A stretch of DNA of 8,471 nt from Thermoanaerobaculia bacterium. Its GTDB lineage: Bacteria; Bacteroidota; Bacteroidia; Chitinophagales; Saprospiraceae. The number at the start of each line of letters is the position of its first letter. Within the stretch, counting starts at the first letter, position 1. The notes beneath the pieces were generated by a model. That model saw nothing but the letters and a program-made list of their open reading frames with translations, was not told the DNA's origin and did no database searches. Below, one piece after another: positions 5,777-8,471 of this stretch. The stretch covers positions 1 through 8,471 of the forward strand of contig JAKLJF010000188.1 in NCBI GenBank assembly GCA_023151335.1, read 5' to 3'. Position numbers and translations under genes: made by a program.

Positions 5777-7200
5777 TTTTTCACCAACTGGTCAATCATG
5801 CCATTAAAAATAAAGAAGTGGAATGGCAGCACAGCGTACCAATAGGCCCGCCCCCACAGCCCGCGGGGCCGGAAGGTGGCCGTTTGGCAAAGCGCCGGGG
5901 CATTGTTTTTTTCAACAATTTTAAACTCCAGCCATGCTTCGCCGGGCAGTTTCATTTCGGCGAAAAGCAGCAGTCGCTGCTGCGCCCGGTCGGCGACAAG
6001 TACCCGCCAGAAGTCGAGGGAATCGCCGGGACTGAGTTTGTCGGGGTGGGTACGACCCCGCCGCAGGCCGACGCCGCCCAATATTTTGTCGAGCAAGCCC
6101 CGTATTTTCCAGAGCCAGTTGCCGTAGTACCAGCCTGTTTCGCCGCCGATGCGCCAGATGCGGTCGAGGGTATGTTCCCGGCTGTTCCGTAGGGGGCGGC
6201 ATTTTTCGTCCTTGAAACAGCCGTGGGTAGGCACTTCGACGCACTGCATGAGTTGGGGATTGGCGTCGAAAGAGACGAAAGCGTCCTTCCAGCTGCTCAG
6301 CACCATGTTTTGCCCGATGCGGAGGAAGGCCAGACGCACGGCTTCCTTGTAGGGCAACAGTTCAATGCCCAATTCAGCGGCCAGGTTGTTGGGGCGGCAC
6401 ACAACGTTGACTTTCATGCTGTCCACAAGGTTTACAGCCAGGTGATAGGAAGTGGCGGTGATGAAATACAACCAATAAGAGGAAAGTTTGGGGGTCATAA
6501 TGGGCACTGTCCAGATATGACGGCGCAAGCGCCGGACTTCGGCGAATTGCAACAGCATCTGCTTGTACGAAAGCACCTCCGGCCCGCCAATATCGTAATC
6601 GTGGCCGTAAGTGTGCGCCTTGTCCATAACGCCTGTGAGGAACTGCAATACGTTGCGGATGGCAATGGGCTGGCAAAGCGTATTGAGCCAGCGGGGAGCA
6701 ATCATCACGGGCAGTTTTTCCACCAGGTCGCGGATAATTTCGAACGATGCGCTGCCTGATCCGACGATGATGCCCGCTCGCAGCACGGTGACGGGTACCG
6801 GGCCGCTTTGCAGGATTTTTTCCACCCCGAAACGGCTGCTCAGGTGTTCGGAAAGGTCGGCCTCGTTCACAATACCGCTCAGATAGATGATTTGCCGGCA
6901 GGCCGTGCGGCCCACCAGGCTGGCGAAATTTTCGGCCGTGCGGGCTTCCATGGCGGCAAAATCGCCCTTGCTGCTCATGGAGTGGATGAGAAAAAAGGCC
7001 ACGTCGAGATCAGGCGGAAAGGCAGTCGTTTCGTCGGGCTGGAGGAAGTCCACTTCTATGATATGGATGCGCGCATGTTGCTGCCTGTCAAAGCGGCGGC
7101 GGTTGCGGACGCAGCAATAAACGTCGTGCCCCTGTTCGAGTAGTACGGGAAGCAATCGCTGGCCGATATATCCGTTAGCGCCTGTGAGCAGTATTTTCAT
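5773..7200 (-). CDS. NAD(P)-binding SDR-family protein with C-terminal DUF2867 domain
   Basis: A 475-residue protein. The N-terminal Rossmann fold opens with KILLTGANGYIGQRLLPVL (glycine motif TGANGYIG, residues 6-13), as in atypical/extended SDR proteins. FLIHSMSSKGDFAAME, IIYLSGIVNEADLSEHLSSR and VTVLRAGIIVGSGSASFEII are characteristic of the YbjT/DUF2867 group of sugar-epimerase-like proteins. The C-terminal half (about residues 318-472) is the DUF2867 domain, with GGETGWYYGNWLWKIRGLLD, KLSPGDSLDFWRVL and the ending RAYWYAVLPFHFFIFNGM. The family may act as a reductase or on quinone/lipid-like substrates, but no reaction is established. The gene is intact and of normal length. It lies 30 nt after the remains of a small membrane-protein gene and overlaps the next short ORF by ATGA, so a minus-strand operon is likely. 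Confidence 0.9.
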   Translation of the reverse strand: MKILLTGANGYIGQRLLPVLLEQGHDVYCCVRNRRRFDRQQHARIHIIEVDFLQPDETTAFPPDLDVAFFLIHSMSSKGDFAAMEARTAENFASLVGRTACRQIIYLSGIVNEADLSEHLSSRFGVEKILQSGPVPVTVLRAGIIVGSGSASFEIIRDLVEKLPVMIAPRWLNTLCQPIAIRNVLQFLTGVMDKAHTYGHDYDIGGPEVLSYKQMLLQFAEVRRLRRHIWTVPIMTPKLSSYWLYFITATSYHLAVNLVDSMKVNVVCRPNNLAAELGIELLPYKEAVRLAFLRIGQNMVLSSWKDAFVSFDANPQLMQCVEVPTHGCFKDEKCRPLRNSREHTLDRIWRIGGETGWYYGNWLWKIRGLLDKILGGVGLRRGRTHPDKLSPGDSLDFWRVLVADRAQQRLLLFAEMKLPGEAWLEFKIVEKNNAPALCQTATFRPRGLWGRAYWYAVLPFHFFIFNGMIDQLVKK

Positions 7201-7230
7201 ACTTTGGTAAACAAGGTTTGGCCAGAAAGG

Positions 7231-7423
7231 TTAGGTCTGCCCCAAATACCTGACCACCCGCCACTCCAGCCACCCCAGCCCGCCGATAAACCCCATTTCC
7301 AGCAGAAAACACGCTACCCCCCAGGCGTTGTTATGCCGGGTAAAAGTACCACAGGAGCGAAATGCCCGCGGTCAGGGCCGCTATACCGTCAATATGCAGC
7401 AGGCGGTCGAGGGAAATTTTCAT
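7231..7423 (-). pseudogene. Remnant of a small integral membrane protein gene with internal loss and frame change
   Basis: Reading the minus strand from an ATG at 7423 gives MKISLDRLLHIDGIAALTAG then ISLLWYFYPA and a stop at 7333-7331. The adjacent frame immediately continues NAWGVACFLL, then EMGFIGGLGWLEWR and VVRYLGQT, to a stop at 7233-7231. The two pieces look like the start (ID-G-AALTAGI helix) and end (GGLGxLEWR helix) of a small four-helix membrane protein of about 130-140 residues seen in Bacteroidota. The middle helices are missing, and probably also the segment between FLL and EMG. The start is 20 nt from the divergent plus-strand ATG at 7443, unusually tight. It lies 30 nt upstream of the SDR gene and would head that operon. 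The fragment translation is direct; the family link is from memory and moderately sure. Confidence 0.55.
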
Positions 7424-7430
7424 ACTTTTG
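7423..7430 (+). promoter_or_regulatory. Possible -7 box for the membrane-protein gene pair
   Basis: TACTTTTG matches the TAnnTTTG -7 consensus. A start of transcription near 7435 would leave about 20 nt before the ATG at 7458 but only a few bases before the ATG at 7443. No TTTG or TTG is found at the expected -33 distance, so support is partial. Confidence 0.35.
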
Positions 7431-7457
7431 TGCATAAAAAAGATGAAAGCCATCGGA

Positions 7458-7886
7458 ATGAGCAAACATTTCATCTTATCAGGATTAGCAGCCACTGTCG
7501 TCAATCTTTTAATGAACGCGGGCGCTTATTTCCTTTTTTTAAAAGATGTTTTTGAAGCAAATCCGCCCGTATCCGCGGCGTTCTACGAACAATTGGTACG
7601 GCCGCCCGGCCAATTGATCGGTTGGGCAATGGCCGCTACCTCACTGACAATGGGCTTTTTTATCGCTACCGTCATTCAATGGTCGGGCGCAAGAACCTTC
7701 GTTTCGGGCTTGAAAAAGGGCGTCATCGTCGGCGTTCTTTTTTGGAGCTCCGTCAATTTTGGGCTGTATGCATCCTCCAACCATTTTTCTCAAACCGGCG
7801 TCCTTGCAGATTTGCCTTGCAGTGCTTTAGCAATGACTATGGCTGCCGCGGTTGCGGCCTGGGTATTGGGGAAGGAGAACAGATAA
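7458..7886 (+). CDS. Small four-helix integral membrane protein, unknown function
   Basis: A 142-residue very hydrophobic protein with four likely membrane helices (about residues 6-28, 53-73, 86-105 and 120-137). Recognisable stretches are MSKHFILSGLAATVVNLLMN, LTMGFFIATVIQWSGARTF and GVLFWSSVNFGLYASSN. The pattern of helix, polar loop and SVNFGLYASSNHF resembles uncharacterised Bacteroidota proteins, and loosely the DUF1761/DUF2177-type membrane proteins, but I cannot name the family with confidence. An in-frame ATG at 7443 would add only five residues (MKAIG). The start at 7458 is preferred because of the position of the likely promoter box and the usual N-terminus. It is followed after 18 nt by another four-helix membrane protein, so both are likely co-transcribed. 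Base composition is less GC-rich than the genes on the left. Confidence 0.75.
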   Translation: MSKHFILSGLAATVVNLLMNAGAYFLFLKDVFEANPPVSAAFYEQLVRPPGQLIGWAMAATSLTMGFFIATVIQWSGARTFVSGLKKGVIVGVLFWSSVNFGLYASSNHFSQTGVLADLPCSALAMTMAAAVAAWVLGKENR

Positions 7887-7904
7887 AACGCTGAAGGGTA
7901 AGAA

Positions 7905-8330
7905 ATGACGCTTTGGGTAAAAATATTAACCTCGCTGGGCAGCCTTGTATCCATAGGCTTTGGGGTATGGCATTTTTTTGTGCCCAAAATATGGAACTGG
8001 TATGCTTACATTGATCCTTCGGCGACTGAACTTGCACTGGCAGTCAGGGCAATAAACCTGTTTTTCTCCCTTTCGCTTGTGTTGTTCGGCGCGGCCAATT
8101 TGCTTGTCGTGTATAACGCCCCGCGAGAAAGGTTTTCCCTGATGGTGTTGCTTTCCACATCGTGCGTTTTATGGGCAACACGTTCCATCTGGCAACTATT
8201 GTATCCGCAAGGCTCCTTCCAGACAGCCCTTCAATACGGTTTGTTATTGATATTTGTATTGGTGTTTTTCTGTTTTGCCTTTTCGCTATGGCTTGTGGCA
8301 GCTTACCCCGCCGATCCTGCGCAACGGTGA
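7905..8330 (+). CDS. Small four-helix integral membrane protein, unknown function
   Basis: A 141-residue protein with four predicted membrane helices (about residues 5-26, 46-70, 76-99 and 108-133). Short polar loops include FVPKIWNWYAYIDPSATEL, YNAPRERF and YPQGSFQTALQY. The tryptophan/tyrosine-rich first loop after GFGVWHFFVP is distinctive and probably sits at the membrane surface. I do not recognise a named domain; similar unannotated proteins occur in Bacteroidota as far as I recall. The start ATG is 18 nt after the previous gene's stop, with a purine-rich stretch (GAAGGGTAAGAA) before it, supporting one transcript. It ends 20 nt before the stop of the convergent GH3 gene, within a hairpin. 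Confidence 0.75.
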   Translation: MTLWVKILTSLGSLVSIGFGVWHFFVPKIWNWYAYIDPSATELALAVRAINLFFSLSLVLFGAANLLVVYNAPRERFSLMVLLSTSCVLWATRSIWQLLYPQGSFQTALQYGLLLIFVLVFFCFAFSLWLVAAYPADPAQR

Positions 8331-8362
8331 AAACTTCGGCCGCCCCCCTTTCACTCCTGCGC
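8319..8362. terminator. Hairpin at the convergent gene junction, possible bidirectional terminator
   Basis: GCGCA (8319-8323), a 3-nt bulge and GTGAAA (8327-8332) pair with TTTCAC (8349-8354), a 3-nt bulge and TGCGC (8358-8362), around a 16-nt loop. The structure spans both stop codons of the convergent genes. There is no clear T run after it, so its role as a terminator is uncertain. Confidence 0.35.
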
Positions 8363-8471
8363 AAACCTTAACACTTCTTCCACAAACTCCCGGTGATTGG
8401 CCAAGCGGGGCACCTTGTTCTGGCTGCCGAATTTGCCGCGGGCTTTCATCCAGCGGTGGAAAGTGCCGGGC
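8351..8471 (-). CDS. GH3-family acyl-adenylating protein, C-terminal end (partial)
   Basis: The last 39 full codons of a gene running in from beyond the right edge: PGTFHRWMKARGKFGSQNKV followed by PRLANHREFVEEVLRFAQE and a TGA at 8353-8351. The string GTFxxWMKxRGKxGxQNKVPRLxNxRE is the characteristic C-terminus of bacterial GH3 auxin-responsive-promoter family proteins, common in Bacteroidota. Plant homologues adenylate a carboxylic acid and join it to an amino acid; the bacterial substrate is unknown. About 460 residues, including the nucleotide-binding region, lie outside the window. It is convergent with the membrane-protein pair. Confidence 0.85.
   Translation of the reverse strand, partial: PGTFHRWMKARGKFGSQNKVPRLANHREFVEEVLRFAQE

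Overview
The window looks like chromosomal DNA from a Bacteroidota bacterium, perhaps a GC-rich Saprospiria-like member. This rests on gene content: an exported amidohydrolase with an alginate-export-type barrel, an ArsR/AHSA1/YdeI cassette, an SDR-DUF2867 protein, and a bacterial GH3-like C-terminus. It also rests on a promoter of the Bacteroidota type (TTTG, 18 nt, TAnnTTTG) upstream of the ArsR gene. The assignment is inferred from family knowledge and was not tested by a search.

Layout, left to right. (1) Bases 59-3941, plus strand: three tightly packed genes for exported proteins. They are a YcaC-type isochorismatase-fold hydrolase broken by an internal deletion and frame change, an amidohydrolase-3 family enzyme, and an outer-membrane barrel of the alginate-export type. 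Together they suggest envelope uptake and hydrolysis of an unknown substrate. (2) Bases 3992-5425, minus strand: an operon whose transcription order is ArsR repressor, AHSA1/SRPBCC protein, YdeI/OmdA-DUF1801 protein. Its promoter is overlaid by two copies of a near-palindromic 16-bp site, a convincing autoregulatory operator. (3) Bases 5605-7423, minus strand: remnants of a small membrane-protein gene, an intact SDR-DUF2867 protein, and a short ORF joined to it by an ATGA overlap. (4) Bases 7458-8330, plus strand: two small four-helix membrane proteins of unknown function, visibly less GC-rich than the left half. (5) Bases 8351-8471, minus strand: the 3' end of a GH3-family gene that runs off the window.

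Two loci (near 245 and near 7330) each look like a recognisable protein with an internal piece missing and the frame changed, and a third (near 5720) may be similar. The first two are either true pseudogenes or consensus/assembly errors; the sequence alone cannot decide. I see no CRISPR array, tRNA, rRNA, transposase, integrase or phage gene. Nothing here is clearly a new defence or mobile system. The most interesting items are the doubled operator, the exported hydrolase-barrel cluster and the pair of uncharacterised membrane proteins.
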